From contig NZ_RYZK01000012.1 in assembly GCF_003990645.1 (NCBI RefSeq), forward strand, positions 1 to 64,000: DNA of 64,000 nucleotides, written 5' to 3'. The position numbers were made by a program, and so were the translations under genes. Below are positions 14,468 through 21,625 of the stretch, in pieces. This stretch comes from Shimia sediminis. GTDB taxonomy: Bacteria; Pseudomonadota; Alphaproteobacteria; Rhodobacterales; Rhodobacteraceae. The notes below the pieces were generated by a model. The model ran no database searches, was not told the origin of the DNA, and saw nothing but the letters and a program-made list of their open reading frames with translations. How positions within the stretch are numbered: the stretch's first letter is position 1; the number at the start of each line of letters is the position of its first letter.

Positions 14468-15327
14468 TGCAGCCCACAGCACATATCCTGCCGGACGGGC
14501 GCAGGTTGCATCTGCAGCACGGGCCTATTGATCTGATTATCGGGGTCGACGGGCAACGTGACCGGGCCTTTGCCGCCGCAACCGAGCGGTTTCAAACGGT
14601 TCTGCAGGAGCTGGTTGATGAGCTTACAGAGTTGCGCGCGCCATTGGGCGCCGAGACCCGGCCCCCCGGCGGGCCGGTGGCACAGCGCATGCACAGGGCG
14701 GCGATGCCCTTTGTCGACGCGGGTTTCATGACGCGCATGATCGCGGTGGCGGGTGCGGTGGCCGATGAGATGTTGCACGCCATGCTGGCCAATGCGATTT
14801 GCGAGCGGGCTTATGTCAACAACGGCGGCGATATCGCGCTGTTCCTGGGGGATGGCGCCACGTTCGGGACGGCGATGCAGGACCACGCGGGCAACCCGCT
14901 GGGCCGGATCGAGGTATCGGCAGGTGATGGTGTGGGGGGTATCGCGACGAGTGGCCGGCATGGGCGCAGTCACAGTCTGGGGATTGCAGACAGCGTGACT
15001 GTTCTGGCCAAAACCGCGGCGATTGCAGATGTGGCGGCCACCCTTTGTGCAAATGCCGTTGATCTGCCAGACCATGCGGCGGTGACACGCCGCCCGGCGT
15101 CAGAGCTGGGCGATCAGGGGGATTTGGGCGATCTGCCGGTTGTTGTCGGTTGTGGACCACTGACAGATCAGGCCTGTGACGTCGCGTTGGGTCGGGGCGT
15201 TCAGCGCGCGCAGACCTACTGCGATCAGACCCGTATTCACAGTGCGGCCTTGTTCCTGCAAGGTCGGGTAAGGACAACTGGTGCGCGGCTCTTTGCGCTC
15301 CGGAACAGAGAGGACGCATATGCCTGA
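14467..15327 (+). CDS. UPF0280 family protein, ApbE-like
   Basis: A 286-residue UPF0280 (COG2122) protein. The ATG at 14467 overlaps the hnr stop; a GTG one codon earlier is possible. No activity is established for the family. Its sequence carries ApbE (flavin transferase) landmarks: AYVNNGGDIALFL (residues 115-127, cf. NxGGDI of ApbE), GIATSGRHGRSH (158-169) and ADSVTVLAKTAAIADVAATL (174-193, cf. the ApbE SVTV...ADALAT segment). Translational coupling to hnr suggests that it attaches flavin to Hnr or otherwise matures it. This is inference. Confidence 0.75.
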   Translation: MQPTAHILPDGRRLHLQHGPIDLIIGVDGQRDRAFAAATERFQTVLQELVDELTELRAPLGAETRPPGGPVAQRMHRAAMPFVDAGFMTRMIAVAGAVADEMLHAMLANAICERAYVNNGGDIALFLGDGATFGTAMQDHAGNPLGRIEVSAGDGVGGIATSGRHGRSHSLGIADSVTVLAKTAAIADVAATLCANAVDLPDHAAVTRRPASELGDQGDLGDLPVVVGCGPLTDQACDVALGRGVQRAQTYCDQTRIHSAALFLQGRVRTTGARLFALRNREDAYA

Positions 15328-15901
15328 ACTTATCGTGCGCAAGACCGCGTATTCCGTTGAAGAGATTTTTCACGAGGGCGGTCCGAGGCCGGAAAAAACC
15401 CTGCAACGCGCGGCGGCCATCGCGGTGATCGAAAACCCGTTTGCGGGGCGCTATGAGCCTGACATCCAGTGGTTCATGGAGGATCTCAAACCGCTGGGCC
15501 TGTCGATGGCGGCACGGCTGGTCGCGCTTTTGGGCGGGCCTCAGAACGTGGAAGGCTATGGCAAGGGCGCGCTGGTTGGTGAAGCCGGAGAGCTGGAGCA
15601 CGGCGCGCTGTGGCATGCGCCGGGCGGCTATGCGATGCGCGCGCTTTTGGACAATTCGAACGCCATCGTGCCGTCGACCAAGAAGGTCACGGGCGTCGGT
15701 GGGCGGCTGGACGTGCCGATCACGCATATCAACGCGTCATACGTGCGCAGCCACTTTGACTCGATGGAAGTGGGGTTGAACGATGCGCCAAGGGCCAACG
15801 AGATGGCGCTGGTTCTGGTGATGAGCACCGGCGCGCGTATTCATGACCGCGCGGGCGGTCTGGCAGCGAAAGATATTGTCGGGGAGGATGGATTGAGATG
15901 A
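15320..15901 (+). CDS. AA_synth-family protein, first paralogue
   Basis: A 193-residue member of the amino acid synthesis family (PF06684 type). Start ATG 15320 has GAGAGG upstream and overlaps the UPF0280 stop by 8 bp. Shared family features with the next gene are AIAVIENPFAG (about residue 35), GYGKGALVGEAGELEHGALWHAPGGYAMR, NAIVPSTKKV, LDVPITHINASYVRSHFDSMEVGLNDAPRANE and the C-terminal VGEDGLR. The biochemical role is unknown. Placement in this operon suggests a step after ring opening, or handling of a pathway intermediate. Confidence 0.7.
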   Translation: MPELIVRKTAYSVEEIFHEGGPRPEKTLQRAAAIAVIENPFAGRYEPDIQWFMEDLKPLGLSMAARLVALLGGPQNVEGYGKGALVGEAGELEHGALWHAPGGYAMRALLDNSNAIVPSTKKVTGVGGRLDVPITHINASYVRSHFDSMEVGLNDAPRANEMALVLVMSTGARIHDRAGGLAAKDIVGEDGLR

Positions 15902-16482
15902 GTGCGAAGATCAGAAAGATCGCGGTCAACGTGGAAGAAACCCACATGGAGATCGGCAAGGCGATTTCCCCGGCAACGCGCAAGGCGGTTGCCGTTGCGG
16001 TGATCGAGAACCCCTTTGCCGGATCCTATCAGGAGGATCTGTCGGACCTGATGGAGATTGGCGCCGAGCTGGGCGCGCTTCTGGGCAAGAAATGCGTTGA
16101 TGCGCTGGGGATCACCCCGGCTGAGGCGGAGAGCTACGGCAAATCGGCAATGGTCGGTGAAAATGGCGAGCTGGAACATGCTGCAGCGCTGCTGCACCCC
16201 AAACTTGGCGCGCCACTGCGGGCCGAGGTCGAAAAGGGCGCAGCCCTGGTGCCGTCGTCCAAGAAGATGGGCAGCCCGGGTCAGGTCCTGGACGTGCCTC
16301 TTGGTCACAAGGATGCCGCTTATGTGCGCAGCCATTTCGACGGCATCGAGGTCAGGCTGAATGACGCGCCCCGCCGCGACGAGATCATGGTGGCCGTTGC
16401 TGTCACCGACAGCGGACGCCCACTGCCGCGGGTGGGGGGGCTGACCCATGACGAGGCCGAGGGCAAGGACGGTTTGCGGTAG
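15898..16482 (+). CDS. AA_synth-family protein, second paralogue
   Basis: A 194-residue protein, coupled to the first copy by an ATGA overlap. It matches that copy at AVAVIENPFAGSYQEDL, SYGKSAMVGENGELEHAAALLHP, GAALVPSSKKMG, LDVPLGHKDAAYVRSHFDGIEVRLNDAPRRDE and KDGLR. Two neighbouring paralogues suggest a heteromeric complex or a split active site. The conserved histidines (ELEH, LGHKD, RSHF) and acidic residues are candidate functional positions. No known reaction. Confidence 0.7.
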   Translation: MSAKIRKIAVNVEETHMEIGKAISPATRKAVAVAVIENPFAGSYQEDLSDLMEIGAELGALLGKKCVDALGITPAEAESYGKSAMVGENGELEHAAALLHPKLGAPLRAEVEKGAALVPSSKKMGSPGQVLDVPLGHKDAAYVRSHFDGIEVRLNDAPRRDEIMVAVAVTDSGRPLPRVGGLTHDEAEGKDGLR

Positions 16483-16539
16483 GGCGAACCAAGCTGATGA
16501 AGACCTTTTCAATACACCGGGATGGCGTTAGGTAGATTT

Positions 16540-16983
16540 ATGCCTGACGCCGTCGATCACATCCGAAAAAAACACCAGTACCGGCTTGGAAAACAGGTTG
16601 GCTATCTTCTCCGGTTGGCCAGCCAAAGACATGCCGTGATCTTTCAGAAGACCATCTCTGAAGCTTTGACCCCCACGCAGTTCTCGACGCTGATCCGCAT
16701 TGCCGAACATGGCGATACGTCGCAAAACCACCTGGGCCGTTTGGCCGCGATGGATGTTGCCACGGTCAAAGGGGTTGTGGATCGACTTAAGAGCAAGGGG
16801 CTTGTGGTGTCGTCACCGGACCCCAACGACAAGCGCAGGACCATCATCTCCCTGTCCGAACAAGGCGCCGAGATGATCGACAAGCTGGTTCAGGACGGCA
16901 AACAGATTTCCGCCGAGACCCTGGCGCCGCTGACCAAGGCCGAACAGAAAACGCTGTTGGAGCTGCTGCAGAAGCTGTCTTAG
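16540..16983 (+). CDS. MarR-family regulator (NicR-like)
   Basis: A 147-residue winged-helix regulator. ATG 16540 is preferred; an ATG at 16522 would add six residues. The region LTPTQFSTLIRIAEHGDTSQNHLGRLAAMDVATVKGVVDRLKSKGLVVSSPDPNDKRRTIISLSEQG is the classic MarR DNA-binding domain including the wing. In Pseudomonas putida the MarR protein NicR represses nicotinate genes and responds to 6-hydroxynicotinate; the same role is likely here. The operator set at 9391, 18180 and 18281 flanks exactly this locus. It is convergent with the enamidase gene. Confidence 0.82.
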   Translation: MPDAVDHIRKKHQYRLGKQVGYLLRLASQRHAVIFQKTISEALTPTQFSTLIRIAEHGDTSQNHLGRLAAMDVATVKGVVDRLKSKGLVVSSPDPNDKRRTIISLSEQGAEMIDKLVQDGKQISAETLAPLTKAEQKTLLELLQKLS

Positions 16984-16995
16984 CGCGCCGGTTGT

Positions 16996-18159
16996 TTATG
17001 TGATCTTTTCCGGGAACCGCTCTGCCGGAGGCGTGTTGCGCGAGCGTTCCGTGCGGACGATGCCGTCAATGATCGTCATCCCCACACCCGGCAGGTTTCC
17101 AAGCTGCACGGATTCGAGCATGGTTTTGCCCGGCGCATGTTGCGCCTGGTCCAAAAGGACAAAATCAGCGCTGTAGCCCTTTTCAATGAGACCTGCGTCC
17201 AGCTCTCGCTGGCGGGCGGTGTTGCCGTTGCCAAAGCAAAAGGCCTGTTCCGCCGGGACATTGCCGAACGCGGATAACATGGCGATCATGCGCAGGATGC
17301 CAAGCGGCTGCACGCCCGAGCCGGCCGGCCCATCGGTGCCAAGGATCACCTGATCCAGTTTGCCCAGCTCGCGCGCGGTGTTCACGGTCAGAACGGCGGC
17401 GCGTTCGTTGCCGTTGTGGACGATCTCGAACGCGGCCTGACAGCTTTCGCAGAGGCAGACGATCTGATCGTCCGGCAGGGCAGAATGCCCGCCGTTGATG
17501 TGGCCGATCACATCCGTGCCGGTTTCCATGACCATGTCGGCGTCAATCAGTCCCGAGCCGGGAATCGAAGGGCCACCGGTGTGGATCGTGCTTTGCATGC
17601 CGTATTTGCGGGCCCAGCCCACCATCTGTTGCGCGGTCTTGCCGTCCTTGACCGTGCCGAGACCCACTTCGCCAATCAGTTTGACGCCGGCATCTGCCAT
17701 GTCTTTGAAGTCTTGCTCGACCATGCCGTGTTCGATCACCGGTGCCCCGGCGTGGACCTTGACGCCGGAGGGGCGGAAATTTTCGTACCAACGCTGTGAC
17801 GCGATGGCCATGGCCTTGAGCCCCACGACATCCTTGGGCCGCCCCGGCATGTGCACCTCGCCCGCAGAGATCAGGGTGGTAACACCACCGTGCAGGGTGG
17901 AGTCGATCCAATGCAGCTGTTGCTGTCGCGGGGTGTAGTCGCCGACAACGGGGTGGACGTGGCTGTCGATCAGTCCCGGCGCGAGGGTGACGCCCTTGGC
18001 GTCGACTTCGGTGGTGGCCCCGTCGCAATCGAGATCCTTTTCATATCCCCAGGCGTCGATCTTGCCGTCAATGGCGATGAGGCAGTCGCCGTCAAAGATG
18101 GGGTCTTCCAGCTTTCCGGACAGGATTTGTCCAATGTTGCGGATAACGAGCTTTTCCAT
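16996..18159 (-). CDS. ena: Enamidase (tetrahydro-6-oxonicotinate amidohydrolase)
   Basis: A 387-residue amidohydrolase, nearly the length I recall for the Eubacterium barkeri enamidase. It hydrolyses 1,4,5,6-tetrahydro-6-oxonicotinate to 2-formylglutarate and ammonia. Metal-ligand candidates of the amidohydrolase fold are H67 and H69 (DSHVHP), E164 (IGEVGLG, in the place of the bridging Lys), H193 (TIHTGG), H220 (VIGHINGG) and D276 (LGTDGPAGSG). VGDYTPRQQQLHWIDSTLHGG is a distinctive enamidase segment. GGAGG lies before the ATG. It is transcribed leftward from a promoter with an operator at 18180. Confidence 0.83.
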   Translation of the reverse strand: MEKLVIRNIGQILSGKLEDPIFDGDCLIAIDGKIDAWGYEKDLDCDGATTEVDAKGVTLAPGLIDSHVHPVVGDYTPRQQQLHWIDSTLHGGVTTLISAGEVHMPGRPKDVVGLKAMAIASQRWYENFRPSGVKVHAGAPVIEHGMVEQDFKDMADAGVKLIGEVGLGTVKDGKTAQQMVGWARKYGMQSTIHTGGPSIPGSGLIDADMVMETGTDVIGHINGGHSALPDDQIVCLCESCQAAFEIVHNGNERAAVLTVNTARELGKLDQVILGTDGPAGSGVQPLGILRMIAMLSAFGNVPAEQAFCFGNGNTARQRELDAGLIEKGYSADFVLLDQAQHAPGKTMLESVQLGNLPGVGMTIIDGIVRTERSRNTPPAERFPEKIT

Positions 18160-18179
18160 CTGAACCTCCGTGATTATCG

Positions 18180-18191
18180 TTAGTATACGAA
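18180..18191 (-). promoter_or_regulatory. Operator upstream of enamidase
   Basis: TTAGTATACGAA has the palindromic core GTATAC flanked by TTn and nAA. It lies 21 bp before the enamidase start codon and matches the sites at 9391 and 18281. It is probably bound by the MarR protein. Confidence 0.6.
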
Positions 18192-18250
18192 TATAATTTG
18201 CCCGCTTTGGTCAAGAGAAATTCCCGGTTGCGGTGACGTTTCTTGCCCTC

Positions 18251-18292
18251 TTGACCGGGACAGGTCTGTGGTATTAATCATTAGTGTACAAA
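18251..18292 (+). promoter_or_regulatory. Promoter region and operator upstream of the reductase gene
   Basis: TTGACC (18251-18256) and an AT-rich segment TATTAAT (18272-18278) could be a sigma-70 promoter. TTAGTGTACAAA (18281-18292) follows at the expected start of transcription and fits the TTnGTRTRCnAA consensus. The 5' leader to the ATG at 18472 is about 180 bp and contains no gene that I can support. Confidence 0.55.
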
Positions 18293-18471
18293 CGATTCGA
18301 AAACCTTGAGACATGTGTCGTGATGGGCGCTGTACCAGCCCCTTTTACCCGGACCCGGTCCAGTTTTATCGGCCATGGCCGGCAACAAGGTCGCCGGAAG
18401 CCGGGGCAGGGGGCAGATACCGCAAACGCGTTGCTCTGAAGGACCGCAACATATTACCAAAGGGGGCCGCG

Positions 18472-19284
18472 ATGGCATTTGATAAGGCAAAAGAGACCCA
18501 GGGAAACTTTCCGGTTCCGGCAGGTGTTTATGCGGAACAGGTGACATTGGTCGAGCATTATACGGACCGGTTGTTCAGATTTCGCATTACACGACCGGCC
18601 GCGTTCCGGTTTCGGTCAGGCGAGTTTGTGATGATTGGCTTGCCCAATGCCGAAAAACCTGTGTTTCGTGCCTATTCCGTTGCATCACCCAGTTGGGATG
18701 AAGAGCTTGAGTTCTATTCGATCAAGGTGCCGGATGGGCCGCTGACCGAGCATCTCCAGAAGATCAGGGTGGGGGACACCGTGCTCTTGCGGAGAAAACC
18801 GACGGGCACACTGGTGAACGATGCCCTGTTGCCGGGCAAGCGGCTTTGGATGTTCTCGACGGGGACGGGCATTGCGCCCTTTGCCAGCCTGATCCGTGAT
18901 CCGGAAACCTATGAAAAGTTTGAAGAGGTCATTCTGACCCACACGTGCCGGGATGTTGCCGAGCTCAAATACGGTCAGACCCTGGTCGCAGAACTGAAAG
19001 ATGACCCCTTGGTGGGGGATGCGGCCAAAGGGTTGCGGCACTATTGCACCGTCACGCGCGAAGACTATGGCTTTCGCGGGCGGATTACTGACCTGATGGC
19101 CTCGGGCAAGGTGTTTGACGATCTTGGTCTGCCCCCCATATGCCCGGATGATGATCGCGGCATGATCTGCGGGTCGATGGCCATGCTGAGAGACACCAAG
19201 GCAGCTCTGGAAGGTTTCGGCCTGAAAGAGGGGTCCAACAGCCAGCCTGCGACGTTTGTCGTGGAACGGGCCTTTGTGGACTAG
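18472..19284 (+). CDS. fpr: Ferredoxin-NADP reductase
   Basis: A 270-residue flavoprotein from ATG 18472, with AAGGGGG 4 bp upstream. The FAD domain carries FRAYSVASPSWDEELEFYSIKVPDGPLTEHLQ (RxYS motif). The NAD(P) domain carries FSTGTGIAPFASLIRDPETYEKFEEVILTHTCR and ends GFGLKEGSNSQPATFVVERAFVD, typical of bacterial subclass II reductases. It can reduce ferredoxin with NADPH. A nicotinate-type operator at its promoter (18281) suggests that it feeds the ferredoxin-dependent 6-hydroxynicotinate reductase rather than acting as the housekeeping enzyme. Confidence 0.88.
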   Translation: MAFDKAKETQGNFPVPAGVYAEQVTLVEHYTDRLFRFRITRPAAFRFRSGEFVMIGLPNAEKPVFRAYSVASPSWDEELEFYSIKVPDGPLTEHLQKIRVGDTVLLRRKPTGTLVNDALLPGKRLWMFSTGTGIAPFASLIRDPETYEKFEEVILTHTCRDVAELKYGQTLVAELKDDPLVGDAAKGLRHYCTVTREDYGFRGRITDLMASGKVFDDLGLPPICPDDDRGMICGSMAMLRDTKAALEGFGLKEGSNSQPATFVVERAFVD

Positions 19285-19302
19285 CGCTGGGTGGGCGGTC
19301 GG

Positions 19303-20070
19303 CTAACTGTCCGGAATTTCGAGGTGCAGAGTGGCTTCGACGGGCTGCCCTTGGCGCAGATAGGTGCGGTGGTCGTTTGTGTTGAGCGAGACCTTGAGGT
19401 CATAGGTTCCGGGCAACAGCCCGCCAATCGAAAAGGTCGTGTCATAGAGGCGCGAAAGCTTGAGTCCATTGAGGTAGAGATGGGCATGGCCCTGATTGTC
19501 GACATGCGGCGCCTCAGCGTCGGCCACAAAGTCGAAGTTGGCGACCTTTAGCGCAAAGGTGCCGCCCTCTGGTGTCATCGCAGAGGTTTGGGACAGCGTG
19601 ATCTGCGGTGCCTTCGTGACCTCGACCCCCGCGTCCGCGCCATGGTCCATGTCGTCTGAGACGGCGCCGACGTTCAGCACCCGTGTTGTAACGCGCCCCT
19701 GATCCCCAAAGGTCAAGGTAATGGGCAACAGCGAGCCTTGGTCAAAGGGCGTTTCGTTGGTCATGAGCATGAAATGCGCACCATCCATGGCAAAGATGCC
19801 CTTGCCCTTGGCGGGGATCACCAGCGGTGCGCCCATGTGGCCCGGATTCATGATGGACAGGGCATGGCCATCAGGAGAACTCGCGCCGGTCAGGGCGATG
19901 GCGTCGCCGTGGTTCTCGACCGTGAGGGTCATCATGAACAGGTTTGGACGGCCTGCGACCTCGCGGGCCTCGACCTGGGTCACGATGACGTTTGTCTTGG
20001 GCGGCGCAAACAGGAAAACTCCGATGAGCGCAGCCATGACCACCAGAACAAGTGCCAGGATACGTTTCAT
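19303..20070 (-). CDS. PCu(A)C-like periplasmic copper-binding protein with C-terminal extension
   Basis: A 255-residue exported protein with one N-terminal hydrophobic segment (ILALVLVVMAALIGVFLF). Residues 25-145 are a PCu(A)C-type domain: Met/His ligands appear in HALSIMNPGHMGAP and FAMDGAHFMLM. A second beta-rich domain (about 150-255) ends RTYLRQGQPVEATLHLEIPDS and contains HVDNQGHAHLYLNG, another His-rich patch. It probably carries copper in the periplasm. It is divergent from a membrane protein gene with only 44 bp between the starts. Confidence 0.72.
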   Translation of the reverse strand: MKRILALVLVVMAALIGVFLFAPPKTNVIVTQVEAREVAGRPNLFMMTLTVENHGDAIALTGASSPDGHALSIMNPGHMGAPLVIPAKGKGIFAMDGAHFMLMTNETPFDQGSLLPITLTFGDQGRVTTRVLNVGAVSDDMDHGADAGVEVTKAPQITLSQTSAMTPEGGTFALKVANFDFVADAEAPHVDNQGHAHLYLNGLKLSRLYDTTFSIGGLLPGTYDLKVSLNTNDHRTYLRQGQPVEATLHLEIPDS

Positions 20071-20114
20071 ATGTGTGTTGCCTCCGTGCGCGGGTTCGTG
20101 TGTATAGTACTGAT

Positions 20115-21533
20115 ATGACGCGATTTTTCAACAGCCTCACCCCGGTTCTTGTTGCCGCTCTGGCCTGTTGGCCCGAGACGGCAGCGGCCCATGCAGGGGA
20201 TCAGGGGTTTGTATTGCTGTTGCCAACCACGTTCTACACGATCACCGGGACGCTGAGTGTTGTGGCATCCATGGTGCTTGTCACCTGTCTGCGCCGGGGA
20301 GTGGCGGCCTGGATGTTCACGCCGCGCAGTGTGTTGCGCCTGCCGAGCGCGCCGGAGTTTCGGGTGGTTGGGCTGACATCCGTGTTTGCCACAGTGTTTT
20401 TGATGGTGCTGATCGGTATTGGGCTATGGGGGCCGAATGACCCTCAGAACAACTTGTTGCCGCTGACGTTCTGGACCCTGTGGTGGATGATGCTCTACAC
20501 CGTGCAGGGGACGCTTTTTGACGTTTGGCGGTGGATCAATCCGTGGACGGGGATCGCCAAACTGATTGGGGTCGGGGATGACCCGCCGATCCGGGTGGCC
20601 GGTGATCCGGGTGTTTGGCCGGCAATCGGTCTGTTCGTGTTGTTCCAGGGGTTTCTGCTGGCGGATATCGCGCCGAGTGACCCCAAGCGCCTGGCCTATA
20701 TCGTGCTGGTCTATTGGGGGCTGACCTTTATCGGGATCGCGCTGTTTGGGCGTCGGTTTTGGTTGCGCCATGTGGAATGCATCACGGTGTTGTTCAACCT
20801 GCTGTCCCTGCTCAGGCCCCTGGAGATCACCGAGCAGGTGCGGATCGGGCTGCCGGGGTGGCGCGCGGTGCAGGATCGCCGGACCGGGCTGAGCCTGTCT
20901 TTGCTTTGCCTCACGGTTCTTGCTGCCGGGAGTTTTGACGGTGTGAACGAGACGTTCTGGTGGCTTGTACAGATTGGCATCAACCCGCTTGAGTTTCCCG
21001 GTCGATCCGCTGTCGTGAATGTCACCCTGTTCGGTCTGGGTGCCTCGATTGCCCTGCTTGTGGCGGTTTATGCGGTGGCTGTCTGGGTGGGGGTGAGGGC
21101 CGCGCGCGGCTTGGCCAAGGAAACGGACGTGTCCTTTGCTGAAAGTTTCCGGGCCTTTGCCATCACGTTGCTGCCCATCGCTCTGGGGTATCATGTGGCG
21201 CACTATCTGGTCAGCTTTCTGGTGCAGATCCGGGTGACGCTGTCGACGGCGGCGGATCCGCTGGCCAGGGGGTGGGATCTGTTTGGATTAAGTGCGGTCA
21301 AGGTCACCACTGGGTTCCTGAACACACCCGAGACCGTCAAGGTCATCTGGCTGTCACAGGCGGGCGTTGTGATCCTGTCGCATATCCTGGCGGTCTTGAT
21401 GTGCCACCAGATCGCCGAGCGGACATGCAGATCAGCCAAAGGGGTCATTCTGATCCAGGCAGGGATATCGATCCTGATGATTGCCTACACGGTGTTCGGC
21501 CTGTGGCTTTTGGCCAGCCCGCGCGGGGCGTGA
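20115..21533 (+). CDS. Polytopic membrane protein, function unknown
   Basis: A 472-residue protein from ATG 20115 with a signal-like N-terminus (a hydrophobic stretch ending ETAAAHAGDQG) and about ten membrane helices. Conserved-looking charged or aromatic loops include TFWTLWWMMLYTVQGTLFDVWRWINPWTG, RRFWLRHVECITVLFNLLSLLRPL, and SFRAFAITLLPIALGYHVAHYLVSFLVQ with paired histidines inside the membrane. I do not recognise an established function. The divergent PCu(A)C gene and the membrane His/Met residues fit copper transport or delivery, by inference. The frame before 20115 is not convincing. Confidence 0.6.
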   Translation: MTRFFNSLTPVLVAALACWPETAAAHAGDQGFVLLLPTTFYTITGTLSVVASMVLVTCLRRGVAAWMFTPRSVLRLPSAPEFRVVGLTSVFATVFLMVLIGIGLWGPNDPQNNLLPLTFWTLWWMMLYTVQGTLFDVWRWINPWTGIAKLIGVGDDPPIRVAGDPGVWPAIGLFVLFQGFLLADIAPSDPKRLAYIVLVYWGLTFIGIALFGRRFWLRHVECITVLFNLLSLLRPLEITEQVRIGLPGWRAVQDRRTGLSLSLLCLTVLAAGSFDGVNETFWWLVQIGINPLEFPGRSAVVNVTLFGLGASIALLVAVYAVAVWVGVRAARGLAKETDVSFAESFRAFAITLLPIALGYHVAHYLVSFLVQIRVTLSTAADPLARGWDLFGLSAVKVTTGFLNTPETVKVIWLSQAGVVILSHILAVLMCHQIAERTCRSAKGVILIQAGISILMIAYTVFGLWLLASPRGA

Positions 21534-21625
21534 TGCAGAAAAAGGTGGACAGCCGATTGGCGGGCACTGGATACTGGAGCGATTGAAGCGGCGTCACACC
21601 GTTTTTGCAACCAATGGAGAACGTT

